In this document: positions 35,328 to 45,636 of the stretch, piece after piece
Position numbering within the stretch: the stretch's first letter is position 1
How the letters are laid out: each line of letters opens with the position of its first letter
Source: Mytilinidion resinicola
Taxonomy: Eukaryota > Ascomycota > Dothideomycetes > Mytilinidiales > Mytilinidiaceae
DNA: 64,000 nucleotides
Direction of reading: 5' to 3'
NCBI RefSeq assembly: GCF_010093595.1
Contig: NW_022985451.1
Span: 137,710 to 201,709, forward strand
Position numbers and translations under genes: made by a program
The notes under the pieces: model-generated
Databases searched by the model: none
What the model saw: only the letters and a program-made list of their open reading frames with translations
What the model was told of the DNA's origin: nothing

Positions 35328-36175
35328 CACGTGACTGGTTGAATATGGTGAATTGGTTACAAGTCGACAGCTTAAACCTAGGAGCTATAGGACTGTTGTA
35401 TACCCCGTTCACATCATCGTGTGGTTATAAAAGGCTCTCAGAAGCAATCGCTGAAACAATCACATGACCCTTCAAGTTTAGGTGAATGTATTTCACATCC
35501 AAATGCGTCGAACTTGCCTCTCTTCACCGAGAGTACCACGTGATTAAACCAAGTCAGTGAATTGTTTTCAATTCGACAACTTGCCCTTCATACCATGTGA
35601 CCGAGTCGATTTTAGTGAATTGGTTTTGCTTCTACATCTTGAACTCGAGAACCACACTTAAATTGCCACGCGATGCACAAGAAATCGGTGAATTGATTAT
35701 GCGTTACCCAAGCACTGGAGCACCTCGATTGCCACGTGATCGCGTGGAAATCGGTGAATTGGTTATGCCTTGACATCTCGACCTCGACATCTTCGCTTAG
35801 GGTACCATGTGACTGAGTAGGAATTGGTGAATGTGATTATGGGACGACGTCTCAGCCTTGGACAGCGGGAGCGTCGCTAATGCCATGTGATTCAGGAGAA
35901 ATCGGTGAATGGTTTATGCCTTGATGCGCTGAGCTCGACATCTTCACCACGAGTACCACGTGCTTGAGAGGAATTGGTGAATTGGTTATGCCTGGATGTC
36001 TTGAACTCCACGTCCCCTTAAGTACCACGTGATCGCCTGGAATTTAGAGAATTGGTTATGCCTCAACATCTTCACCTCAACAATTTTCACCTTGACTATC
36101 TTCACCTTGGCTGCCTGTTTGGGAATAGCGTGCCACGTGAACGAGCAGAAACCGGTGAATTGTTTATGCCTTGCC
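35328..36175. repeat. Degenerate tandem array of E-box plus GTGAATTGGTTATGCC units
   Basis: About eleven units lie in tandem. Each begins with a CACGTG-like hexamer: positions 35328, 35461 (CACATG), 35537, 35594 (CATGTG), 35667 (CACGCG), 35733, 35806 (CATGTG), 35884 (CATGTG), 35957, 36026 and 36134. About 13 bases after each hexamer lies a copy of GTGAATTGGTTATGCC or a variant. Most neighbouring units are 66-78 bases apart. Spacer sequence also recurs (CGACATCTTCACC-like). The array lies between two genes that converge on it, so it is not an ordinary promoter. Variants are mostly transitions. I do not recognise a named element. Confidence 0.7.
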
Positions 36176-36352
36176 ACTCGACATCTCGCTCTGCGCACCT
36201 GCCTTTACCCCGCTCACGCAGAGGCCCCATTGCGTTACAAACAGTCCCCAGATCAACCGCAGACCCGCTGGAAATTTCCAGGGCGCGGATATCAGCTCTG
36301 AATCCGCACCATTTAGCCAGAGTTCGTAAATCAGACCGCTGGCAAAGGGTCT

Positions 36353-37060
36353 CCACGCAGAGGGTACGCATCGGTTACAAGAAGCAACCGTAGTAACTGC
36401 CAAGCTCCGTTGCCCCCCAAGCCTCCAAGACTTTCCTGTTTCGGGCTCCGGAGCTGGAAAAGTGTCGAGGGCAGAGTGAATTGTAAACACTCTTTACAAG
36501 AGGTGTAGCGGTGTAGGGAATATATCTTCTAGATGGTCCTATTGGCTGGATTTCTGTTTGGTGAATTGGTTTAGATAGGGGTGTATAGAGCGCTTCTTTT
36601 AGGGCACGCGGAGGCCCACGCAGTGGGTACAAGAAGTAACGGTAGTAACTGGTTACTACGGTTGCCCCCCGGGCTTCCAGGAGTTGCCTAATCTGGGTTC
36701 CGAGGGCTGGAAAAGTGTGGAGGACAGAGTGAATTGTAAACAGTCCTTAAGAGAAGAATAGCGCTATAGGGAGTATACCTTCTAGATAGTCCTATTGGCT
36801 AGATCTAGCTATGGCGAGTGGAATTTAGTAGGGGTATATTAGGCACTTTACCGGGGTACGCGGAGGCCACGCAAAGGGTACAAGAAGTAACGGTAGTAAC
36901 CAGTTACTTCCATTGCCCCCCGGGCTTCCAAGAGTTGCCTGATCTGGTTTCGAGGGCTGGAAAGGTGTGGAACGCAGAGGAAGTATAACAGATTGCTAAA
37001 TGGGGCCTAGCGCGACTAGGAATCTATGTTCAAGTAGTGTTATTGGCTGCGGCGTCGTAG
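36353..37060. repeat. Three tandem copies of a ~250-base repeat
   Basis: Copies start at about 36353, 36616 and 36867, each with CCACGCA(G/A)NGGGTAC. Inside each copy recur GTTGCCCCCC, a GGGCT(C/G)GAAAAGTGT-like stretch and TCCTATTGGCT. Periods are 263 and 251 bases. The third copy decays after about 36990. There is no open reading frame or terminal inverted repeat to mark it as a transposon. Confidence 0.65.
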
Positions 37061-37481
37061 TATAGGATGGTGGTAGTGGAGGTGTAGTAGTGGATGGTTT
37101 TAGGCACGCTGCGTGGACTCTTTGTGGACAAGAACTAACCGAAAGAACCGCTGTGATGTAGATGGGGGCTCTGGCCGTGGTGGATTTGACAGGAGGCTAA
37201 GGGTAGGTACGGCGAATGGCTTGTCACGTGCAATTTTAACTGCACGCCGCGTACCCACTTTGTCGACGAGAAGCAACAAAAGGAACGACATGCTGATGTA
37301 GGACTGGACACAAATCATAAATCGGAATCAGCTAGGAATAGAGATTGACCAAGTGGTTTGAAATGAGCAGACGATGCGGAAATGTGCTTCCATTGGGAAT
37401 TCCCGAGCATTACGAACAGTGACAAAAGACCTTACTTGTAAATTTACATATTCTACACTTAGCTTAACGTCGCGCTGTTTA
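37061..37481. other. 3' flank of the mitochondrial-type gene
   Basis: No gene is recognised. The region includes a perfect CACGTG near 37225. Confidence 0.4.
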
Positions 37482-38580
37482 CTACACAGTAGCCTGCAGC
37501 GGCGCCTTTATTCCCATGAAGCCTGACAGCTTACCCAAGAACATATCCCGATCCTTCGTCGTGAATGACGCATTCGTCTGTGAGCCCCTCAACGCCGTTC
37601 CCATCCACAGTTCTTCCTTCTTACTCCCCTTCGCTAGCCCTAGCGCGCTAATCTCATATTTCCCTCCTGCAACCCTTTGCTTCTCCTCCGCCAGCGCCTT
37701 TTTCTCCTTTTTCGTCAACCGGATCCATGGCTTCTCCTCCACCTCCTCCCCAAAGATGAGCTTCCGCCCATTCTCCACTAGTGAGTTGATAGCATCGCTT
37801 TCAGCGGAGTATATCGGCTCGTACGGCTTCGGGTCCCACGCCGCGCGCTGCAACCGCAGAAGATGTAACACGTCTCCATCCGTGAGATGATCAGCCACAT
37901 CAATCAACTCCGGCTCCGGCCGTTTACGCCCTTTCTGGTCATCGCGGTCTTTCCGACCCCTTCCCTCACGCCTTGGCCGTTCTCCTCTTTCCCTTCCTTC
38001 GCGAGGAGCCCGGGGACCACGAGGCGCAAACCCCGCGCCGCTGGTAGGGCCATCGTCACGGTATTGCTGGTTCGGGTTTACGAGTCTCCGGATGAGCAGC
38101 TTTGGGGCTCCAGCAGCTGATGCCCCAGCAGTAGGGGCAAGTGTTCCATCAGGGAGTCTGGCCGGGGGTGTGCGTCGCTGAAGGAGCTGTGCCGGGGGTG
38201 GGGTGGAAGGCTTCTGGCCGCTTCTGAAGACACCTGCGCGCAGGCCGCCGATCGGGGTCATGGTGGGCTTTCGGGGGAGGCTGTTGAGTTGGGCGAATGC
38301 GTTGCTGGAGCGGGCGACGCGGGAGTCGCGTTGAGGAGTTGGGGGTATTGCTATAGACGTATAAGCTAGGTCTAAGGATGAAATGCCCTGACACAGCCGT
38401 ATAACAGGGGTGGTCAGAAAGGCTGCAGGAATAGTTACCTGGTGATGAAGGGTCCTTTTCTTCGCATGCGGAGGAGGTTATGTGGAAGGCCCGTCGGGAG
38501 GCATTGGCAATGCTCGATATGTCGTGAGATAACGGCCGCCCTATTAAGCCCGCTGACGGGCGGACATGCCGCTGGTACAT
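37482..38580 (-). CDS. Putative mitochondrial protein, function unknown
   Basis: Minus-strand exons 38580-38439 and 38350-37482 encode 336 residues. The 88-base intron joins SSP to AIPPTPQRDSR in frame. The start at 38580 exposes an arginine-rich, acid-free N-terminus (MYQRHVRPSAGLIGRPL, then SRRAFHITSSA) typical of a cleaved mitochondrial presequence. A basic Arg/Gly/Asp-rich middle segment (about 150-190) follows, then a folded C-terminal part with DVADHLTDGDVLHLLRLQRAAWDPKPYEPIYS and PWIRLTKKEKKALAEEK. This style suits a mitochondrial ribosome or RNA-associated protein, but I cannot name the family. Upstream in-frame ATGs (to 38754) would bury the presequence. Confidence 0.7.
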
Positions 38581-38897
38581 GGTGATGGGGGTATATATGC
38601 GATGAGGCGCCAGGATGGGATGGGAGGTCGACTTTTCGGTGGTGAGGTCGACTGCCAAGACCGAGTTAAGCTCGAACAACATCGAGTTGATCATCACGTC
38701 GCGATTATCTACACCTTTACAATTATCTACACCTTTACAAAACACATACAACATTCATACACAAGACTAGAACGGTAGACAGGAGGTGAATTCTAAGACT
38801 ACCGAGTTCACTGTCACTATTGCTCAGCTCACTATACAAAACTCTCCAACAACACGCTCCATCACCACACTTACCATATCAACAACATACCGCAATC
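38581..38897. other. Shared divergent promoter, mitochondrial-type gene / CDC26
   Basis: This head-to-head interval contains a direct repeat of ATTATCTACACCTTTACAA at about 38704 and 38721, of unknown role. Confidence 0.5.
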
Positions 38898-39131
38898 ATG
38901 CTCCGCCGTCCTGCAACTCTGATCACCCTGACCGCCGACGACATTGCAAAATACGAACAGGACCGACAACGCCGACAGTGGGAACAAACCCAGACCCAGG
39001 CCTCCCAGATCTCGTTCACTTCTGGAAACGGCAAAGAGAAAGACCCGAACGACGAGCTGAAGCCGTTGCCACAGGAGAAGGGCAGGATCGCGAGAACCCG
39101 GGATGAAAGAATCATGGGGAGCAGGAACTGA
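38898..39131 (+). CDS. CDC26: Anaphase-promoting complex subunit Cdc26
   Basis: This is a single-exon gene of 77 residues. The N-terminus MLRRPATLITLTADDIAKYEQDRQRR matches the conserved Cdc26 pattern: Met-Leu-Arg-Arg, then a helix beginning with an acidic pair. In the APC/C the acetylated N-terminal methionine and following helix insert into the TPR superhelix of Cdc16/APC6 and stabilise it. The remaining residues are polar and acidic/basic, as is usual. The frame stays open 26 codons upstream (ATG at 38820), but the family consensus starts at 38898. Such short genes are easily missed, so the match to the N-terminal motif is the main support. Confidence 0.75.
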   Translation: MLRRPATLITLTADDIAKYEQDRQRRQWEQTQTQASQISFTSGNGKEKDPNDELKPLPQEKGRIARTRDERIMGSRN

Positions 39132-39856
39132 AACCGAAAATCTACACGATTACACTTTGAACGACTTTGAGTAACGATTGGGATCGAGATTTGTTGTCGA
39201 AGGGATACTTTGAACATGTTGGCGTGCATTTGGCTGGAGTTTCGGAGCGCATAAACCGATATACGAAATGGATGCTCATGACTTGGGGCTCAATGGACAT
39301 TGCGGCGACTCGTTTCAAGAGAGTCTCTTGCCAAGTATGGCATCTATTATCTGGAGGGTTGGATAGAGCCACTCAGATTCGGCTTAGGGAACACGATTAC
39401 GGAACGACGTCCTTCTTGGTACAACCTGCACTACCGGCTTAATCTTGGAGGAATTCAGTGGCTAGCAATAAATTCAACCGTTGAAGGCTCCTTGTAAGCT
39501 ACTGCGTTCCCAAAACATCAGAAGGATAGAACTTCTTGCGGCTGTCTTGCTTTTGCTTTTGCAGACAGTGTATCATGACGAAGATTCCCACGATCAGGCT
39601 CTCTTGGGCAAAGAGTAGGTCGAAGAATGCATCGTCTACATTCCAACGCACGTAAGAAAACACCACGCCCTGGAATGCACCGATATATCCACCGCGAGGG
39701 CAGTCCGATATGTGCCCGCCAGTCTCGTGCTCACCGATAGCTTCAGCCCTGATCCGCTCTGATGTCCGCTACGATGCGAACGCTACTCACTTCGAGACTT
39801 GTGTTTCTTTATATCTCATTTCCGTTTTCAAATGCAAAATATATGCTAAACCATGC
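39132..39856. other. Region upstream of the GH16 pseudogene
   Basis: No convincing start or signal peptide for the GH16 gene was found here. Short frames (39167-39442, 39710-39964) have no motif support. Confidence 0.4.
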
Positions 39857-41476
39857 TTACACACCCTCCAATTTCTTCAACGAGTTCAATCTTTTCACAG
39901 TGTGCTAGTTTCCTCTCACAAATGCGTCTCAGACCTGTTTCTAATGATTGAGTTAGGGAGATGATCCAACGAGCGGATTCGTAAACTATGTAGACCAGCC
40001 CACAGCCTTCGCTTCAGGCTTTATGGAAGACCAAACGAATAGCATCTACATCGGCGTCGACTCTGATAATGTATATCCCGTCAATGCTCGTGGACGACCG
40101 AGTGTGCGGCTCGAGAGCAAAGCAACGTACACTCATGGTCTATTTGCTCTGGACCTCAACCACATGCCCGTGGGATGCGGAGTTTGGCCCGCATAGTACT
40201 ATCCTGACCACCTCTACCTCTTCATCAAAGCCCAACTAACAATCACCAGGTGGACAGTCGGAAAAGACTGGCCGAACAACGGCGAGATCGGTATACCCTC
40301 ACCACTACCTATCTCCACTACAAACAGCTACTCTACTAACAACATCACTATCTAGACATACTCGAAGGCGTCAACCTAATGACGGCTAACAAACCCGCCG
40401 CCCACACCTCCGCAGGCTGCACCATCTCTGGCTCCAACCAAACCGCCACCCTCTCCCAACCCGACCGCTCCCCCGCCGCCCCCGGCAATATTGGCTGCGG
40501 CTCCGCAATGGTCGAACCGAATTCCTACAGCGCGGGCTTCAACGCTGCAGGCGGCGGCATCTAAGCCATGGACTGGACCTCCGCCGCGATACGCATCTGG
40601 TTCTGGCCGCACGGCTCCGTGCCCTCATCCCTCCACACCCCAGACCCGAACCCGGATGAGTTTAGGATCCTGAGTGCGAGCTTCGCGGGGCCAGGGTGTG
40701 ATATCGATGAGCATTTCAAGGAGCACCAGATCGTGTTTAATATCACGTTCTGCGGAGCATATGGCGGGAACACGTTTGAAGCGAACGGGTGCCCGATGAG
40801 TGTGCCGGGGGATGGGTTGGGGAGTTGTGTGGCATATGTTGCGGGCCATCCCGAGGGGATGAAGGAGGCGTATTGGGACATCAACTCACTGAATGTTTTC
40901 AAAGCTGTGGCGGATGATGTCGTGCCGGAGACGTCGCTTGAGGTGCCAGCTCCGACGTCTGAGATTTCTACAACAATTGAAGTCCCTGTGGTGACGTGGG
41001 AGGTTCCTGAGATTCCGGTGCCAACGACTGTGGAGATCCCGCCGACGACGACAACCACGCTGGAGGTGCCGGATACGACAACGTCATCGTTTGTGGAGGT
41101 GTCGATTGTGCCGCCGCCGTGGTTCCCGGATGAGCCGCCGGTGTTTGGGGTGGCGCCGTTTAAGGAGCCACCGATTGTACCGCCACCGGAGGGGTATAAT
41201 GGGGTTAAGGGGTTTTATGCGAATTATGGCGGGAAGGATTCCTATGCGGACTACTATGGACAGCATGGCCTAGACAGTGGGGACCGGGGCTGGAGTCGAT
41301 GGAGGGAGGAAAGACCTGACATTTCGGGGGATTCCCATGTGGAGGGAGAGGATAGAGATGATGATGAAGACGAGGATGGAAGGAAAAACGATGTAGGGGA
41401 GGACGACGATGATGATGAGAGCACAGACAACAGTGAAGAAGCAGAAGGTAACGAAGAGAGCGGATGTGAGGATTAA
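39857..41476 (+). pseudogene. Broken GH16 endo-1,3(4)-beta-glucanase-like gene
   Basis: Spliceable segments are about 39857-39899, 39957-40195, 40250-40290 and 40356-41476. They encode a secreted-type GH16 glucanase: NFFNEFNLFT, then GDDPTSGFVNYVDQ, VGCGVWPA, DWPNNGEI-DILEGVN (the ExDxxE catalytic motif, intact across an intron), then CDIDEHFKEHQIVFNITFCG. Two lesions interrupt it. Splicing at 40196/40249 creates TAG where WPA should run into WTVG, and TAA at 40562-40564 replaces the codon between GGGI and AMDW. No start codon with a signal peptide was found. The C-terminus is Thr/Pro-rich and then strongly acidic. It could instead be two short expressed fragments, but I judge it a pseudogene. 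Confidence 0.75.
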
Positions 41477-43137
41477 TCGCAAGACAAAGATCAGGACGAG
41501 GTGCTTGAGCCTTCAAGCAGGCTCAAACGATATGAAGGCAAGTGAAAATGGAGTCGCTTTAGGATGTGGCTATTACGAGAATTTTACGATCGGAGGGTTT
41601 ACTACCAACTACATGATTGGATATCGTGAGCTGTGTGAACTGATTGAGAAGAACATTGGAGTCTCCATCACTGGCGCCAGATGATGGGTGGACTGTCATC
41701 TAAGGAGTTGAGCGAACCGGTGTGAGGTCACATGATAGCCACGTTTTCATCTCTTGCAAGCGAGGTATAAAAAGTACGGCCTGGTTCTTGAATTGCCATG
41801 CCAGAGTCAAAGTCAGATCTACAGGAGACGGCCAAAAGCAGGAAAAAGCTAGTTGATGGCACCATCACCACGCGACGAGCTGAATAGGTATGTGGGAGTG
41901 GTGGAGGGAAAGCTCGACAATGTTACGTCGTTCACAAGGCTCCTTAACATCGCAGCATGGATCGAAAAGCGGAGGACGAAGTGGCCAATGTGTGCACTGA
42001 TTGCACGATGCTCACCACCAAGACCTCCTACTGCTCGCCTCCCCCTCTTCTATACGCCCAAGATCATCTATACTCACTGCCCCCGGCAATGGTCTTACTT
42101 CCAGCCCCAAACAACAGCTTCATTCGATGCTGCTAATCATCATCAACCCTTCTAGTGGCAGTGGGCGTACCCACCGGTCCACCCACCGCTACACCCACTC
42201 CATGCACCATTCACACAGTTGTGTTTGAACTTCCCACCACTCCACCGTGCGTCGTTGCTGACTTATTGTTGCTCCACAGCCTCTCCAACCCTCCCATTCC
42301 GCCGTGGTTGTGACTGTTTGACACAACCCGGCCACTGGACATGGAGTATTTGGCATCCTGTTTTTGACCCTCAGCCCAGAAGCTGGGAGAACTCTGCAAA
42401 AAGCAGTTCCTGAGCTCCGGGAGAAAGATTATATACCTGGGCCAAGGCGGGGACACGTGCTTGTTCATGTGATTCTGGTGACGGATGGGCCAAGCAGTGT
42501 TTGACACGTGCTTAAGAGGCCTCGGGGGGAGTCGGGAGGGGTCGGGATATGTGCGTGGTGATAGGAGCGGTGGCGGAGGGCTGGCGGTTCGAATCAGGCT
42601 TCGTGGACGGTTGAAAGCTGGTGGCTAGTTATGATAGTCAAGCTGATGGCCAGTGGGATATTAGTGAGGTCATAGAATGGAGAGGAGGGAGCTAGTTGAA
42701 TGGACGGGAAGCGACATTCTTCACATAGCGGAATATGAAGTTGTACTGGCGAAGGAATTGGTGTGGAGAAGTGGAGTTTGGGAAGTTTATAGAAGATCAG
42801 GAAATCAGTCTAGACACTTAATGCTTCGCGACAATTGCGGAATACTGACATAGGAATAAGACTAATGATTGTATCTAACGTTCTCTAAGCTCTCCGGGTC
42901 TATTCCAAACCGCGTCTCCCTTTTTGTACGCTGTCTGTCGGGTGAAAGTAAAACAGCAATATATCGGTATGTCCCTTCCGAGACCTCGACGAGAACTGAG
43001 CCGCCCACACAACGCCCCTGGCCGTCAGCCATGCGGCTGAAGATTAGTTTACTCATAGGAGCTGTGTTTCTAGAAAGGGCTTGTACCACCGTAGTACCAA
43101 CGGCCAACCTCTATTGAAATGCAAGTCTTAAGACACC
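41477..43137. other. Long intergenic region
   Basis: I see no gene with recognisable motifs in this 1.66 kb. Two CACGTG boxes lie near 42453 and 42506. Confidence 0.45.
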
Positions 43138-44331
43138 TCATTCGACGTGCTGGAGTTTCAGCTCCTCTGCACTGACGTCAGCCTTCCGCTTCTTCGAACT
43201 TCCCTTCTTGCCCTTCAACACCTCTGTGAAGACCTGCTCGAGCTTCGAGACAGCGTCGTCGCCGATCTGGTAGTGTATCACAAGCCGGGCTCCGTTCAGC
43301 TTGAGCCCATACTTATCCCCGAGCGTGACGAACTTATCCTCGACGACCCCGTTCGCCGCAAAGTCTAGCCAGACCATGTTTGTGTCCACCGGATACAGCG
43401 TCTTCCCGCCTAGGTCTTGCCAGATCTTCGCCACTCGCTTCGCCGTGACGTGACTCTGCTTGAGTTTGCCGCCCAGGAACGTCTCCTCCACCGCAACCCT
43501 CGCGGGCGCCGCCACAACGCCCGCCTGGCGAAGTGCACCCCCGAGCGTCTTCCGCACCCACCGCGCCTTCTTGATGAAGGGCTCGCTGCCCACGATGATG
43601 CTCCCGATCGGCGCGCCCAAGCCCTTGCTGAAGCACAGACTTACGCTGTCGACTTCTGCGCAGAACTCCTTCAGCGTTCCTGCTCCTGCTGCAACCGCCT
43701 CCCATAGCCGGGCGCCGTCCATGTGCACGATGATATCTCTTTCTCGCGCCCACTTGCTGATCCGGCGCAGCTCCGCGAGCGGCATGATGGTTCCGTTCAG
43801 GGTGTTCTCCACTTCGATGATCTTAGTCGGGCAGGAGTGGATGTTGTCTCCCAACACAGCGTTCGCCTCCACCTCTTCCAGGGTGATGTATTTCTTGTTC
43901 GCGGGCACGATGGTCTGCACCAATGCTCCGCTCGTGCTCGCCACGCCTCCGGCTTCGTACTGGATGATATGGCAACGCTGATCGCAGAGAATGGCATTTG
44001 GGGGCGCGCCGAGATGTGCGCGTATGGCGACCTGGTTTCCCATGGAGCCGGATAGGACGAGGAGAGCAGCGGGCTTGCCGGTAAGCTCGGCGACGAAGGC
44101 CTCCAGGGAATTAGTAGTTGGGTCTTCGGTGAATACATCGTCTAGGAGGGTCGTCTGCGCTATTGCTTGAAGCATAGAGCTCGTTGGAGTGGTCACGACA
44201 TCGCTACGTAGATCGAACGCAGAGGGGCCCGGCGATGACCACGCATTGTGGGTAGGTCGGCCGTTGGAGCCATTAGACACATTAGAGACTGCCCGGGCAC
44301 CATTGGAGGCGACTTTGGAGTACTTGGTCAT
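43138..44331 (-). CDS. GLY1: Threonine aldolase (PLP-dependent)
   Basis: This enzyme cleaves threonine or allo-threonine to glycine and acetaldehyde in the cytosol. Single exon, 397 residues from the ATG at 44331. The fold type I PLP pattern is clear: FDLRSDVVTTPT, DDVFTEDPTTN, LSGSMGNQVAIRAHL, RCHIIQYEAGG, ENTLNGTIMPL, HMDGARLWEA with the cofactor-contacting Asp, and the Schiff-base lysine in SLCFSKGLGAPIGS. The tail is Lys-rich (GKKGSSKKRK). The same frame stays open upstream to an ATG at 44718, adding 129 residues that include an Arg/Ala-rich, acid-free stretch (ATLATRAARARFFTARTRP). That extension could be a mitochondrial leader used by a longer transcript. I chose the start that matches usual family length. 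Confidence 0.92.
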   Translation of the reverse strand: MTKYSKVASNGARAVSNVSNGSNGRPTHNAWSSPGPSAFDLRSDVVTTPTSSMLQAIAQTTLLDDVFTEDPTTNSLEAFVAELTGKPAALLVLSGSMGNQVAIRAHLGAPPNAILCDQRCHIIQYEAGGVASTSGALVQTIVPANKKYITLEEVEANAVLGDNIHSCPTKIIEVENTLNGTIMPLAELRRISKWARERDIIVHMDGARLWEAVAAGAGTLKEFCAEVDSVSLCFSKGLGAPIGSIIVGSEPFIKKARWVRKTLGGALRQAGVVAAPARVAVEETFLGGKLKQSHVTAKRVAKIWQDLGGKTLYPVDTNMVWLDFAANGVVEDKFVTLGDKYGLKLNGARLVIHYQIGDDAVSKLEQVFTEVLKGKKGSSKKRKADVSAEELKLQHVE

Positions 44332-45636
44332 GCTGAAGGGCTGTGATAGCGGGGAATTTGTCGGTCGAGTTCTTGCGGTGAAAAAACGTGCTCGGGCAGC
44401 CCTTGTAGCTAGAGTAGCGGGGCTATGGTGGATAGTGAAGTGGAAGCCGGGGCGAGCTGCTGGCAGAATATGTGAATAATACAGGAGTTGGCCAGGTGGA
44501 GTTCCACGTACTGGCAGGCCTGCAGCAGCAGATAAGTAGGCTGGACGCCATGGTTCGGACAAAGGCGCCAGGAGCATTATGTCGGGTGCTATTGACGCTG
44601 GCTGTGGAGACGAAAATGAGAGCATCGAGGCTAGGCCGGAACAGGGAGCTGGTGCATCCTCAATGGTGGGGGAGGCTGCAGGAGCGAGACAGACCGCTCC
44701 TGCGCCGACGAGACCCATCCATGGGAGGCGAGAGAACCGACATGCTGCGCGCGGGATGGGAATGGAGGTGAAGTTGTTCGCGTTACTCGGTCGTTGCAGA
44801 AGTATTTCCCGGGAACCTGCGTCTAGGGACGCGCTTCTCCCATTTGGGACTCTTTGTGAATGGTTTCACCTGGGAAGCTTTGGGATATCAATTTGCCGCA
44901 TTGGGCTCAGAGCATTGCCATATTCTCTCACAGAACGCCACCCGCATTGAATATGGTGAGGCGGCATCGTTGCGAACACGCAGGCGTAGAATGCGCCCTT
45001 TGGACGACAGAACGTGGATTCTTGCATCGAAACGGAAAGGCGCGATCTCGGTCACGGACGGGACATCATTGCAGCCAAAGGACTCGTCATTGGCTTCGTG
45101 GCATGATATAGCCAGCAGAAAGGCAGCGTCGTTGGACTGCACAAGCATACGGCGAAAGGTGAATGTATCGGGATCGCTGGTATCATGCATGAAGGCGAGC
45201 CGAAGAGCAGGCATCTGTGTTGCATGAGCCGTAGGAGCTTTGAGTGGGATATGGAGTGGAGAGGTTTGAGGGATGCACGACATTCTGGGTTTCCTTTCCC
45301 TCAGTACTGCTCACAGCAAGTCAGGCCTGTGATTAATGTATAGCATCCATCCGCATCAATCATCAATCCTCGTTCGAAGCTGGATATACTAGACCCTCAA
45401 TCGGCTCTAAATCACGATATTACTCAGACGCAGACCGGTATCCCGCATGCTAGTCCTCGACAAATTACCAAGATCATCACTACGAATCACAAACCCAGTT
45501 GAAAACTGGTGACAGAAGAGTGTTTTACTATTCTAGAAGATATTTCCATTTGCCCCTTTCGGTATTTCGTAGAATGCTGAGTACATTATCATTATAGGCG
45601 TTTTTTACGACGAGTTTGAGCTTGCGTAATCGACCC
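44332..45636. other. Upstream region of threonine aldolase
   Basis: The region holds the in-frame extension to 44718 and an unassigned minus-strand frame at 44888-45283, listed separately. Nothing else is seen. Confidence 0.4.
44888..45283 (-). CDS. Possible small hypothetical protein
   Basis: This is an open frame of 131 codons with balanced composition (LRLAFMHDTSDPDTFTFRRM, then LLAISCHEAND). No domain is recognised. A plus-strand frame of similar length overlaps it, so coding is uncertain. Confidence 0.2.
   Translation of the reverse strand: MSCIPQTSPLHIPLKAPTAHATQMPALRLAFMHDTSDPDTFTFRRMLVQSNDAAFLLAISCHEANDESFGCNDVPSVTEIAPFRFDARIHVLSSKGRILRLRVRNDAASPYSMRVAFCERIWQCSEPNAAN

Noticed and set aside
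35328..37060. Transposable element in the repeat interval
   Set aside because: I see no transposase or reverse transcriptase trace, no terminal inverted repeats and no target-site duplication around either array.
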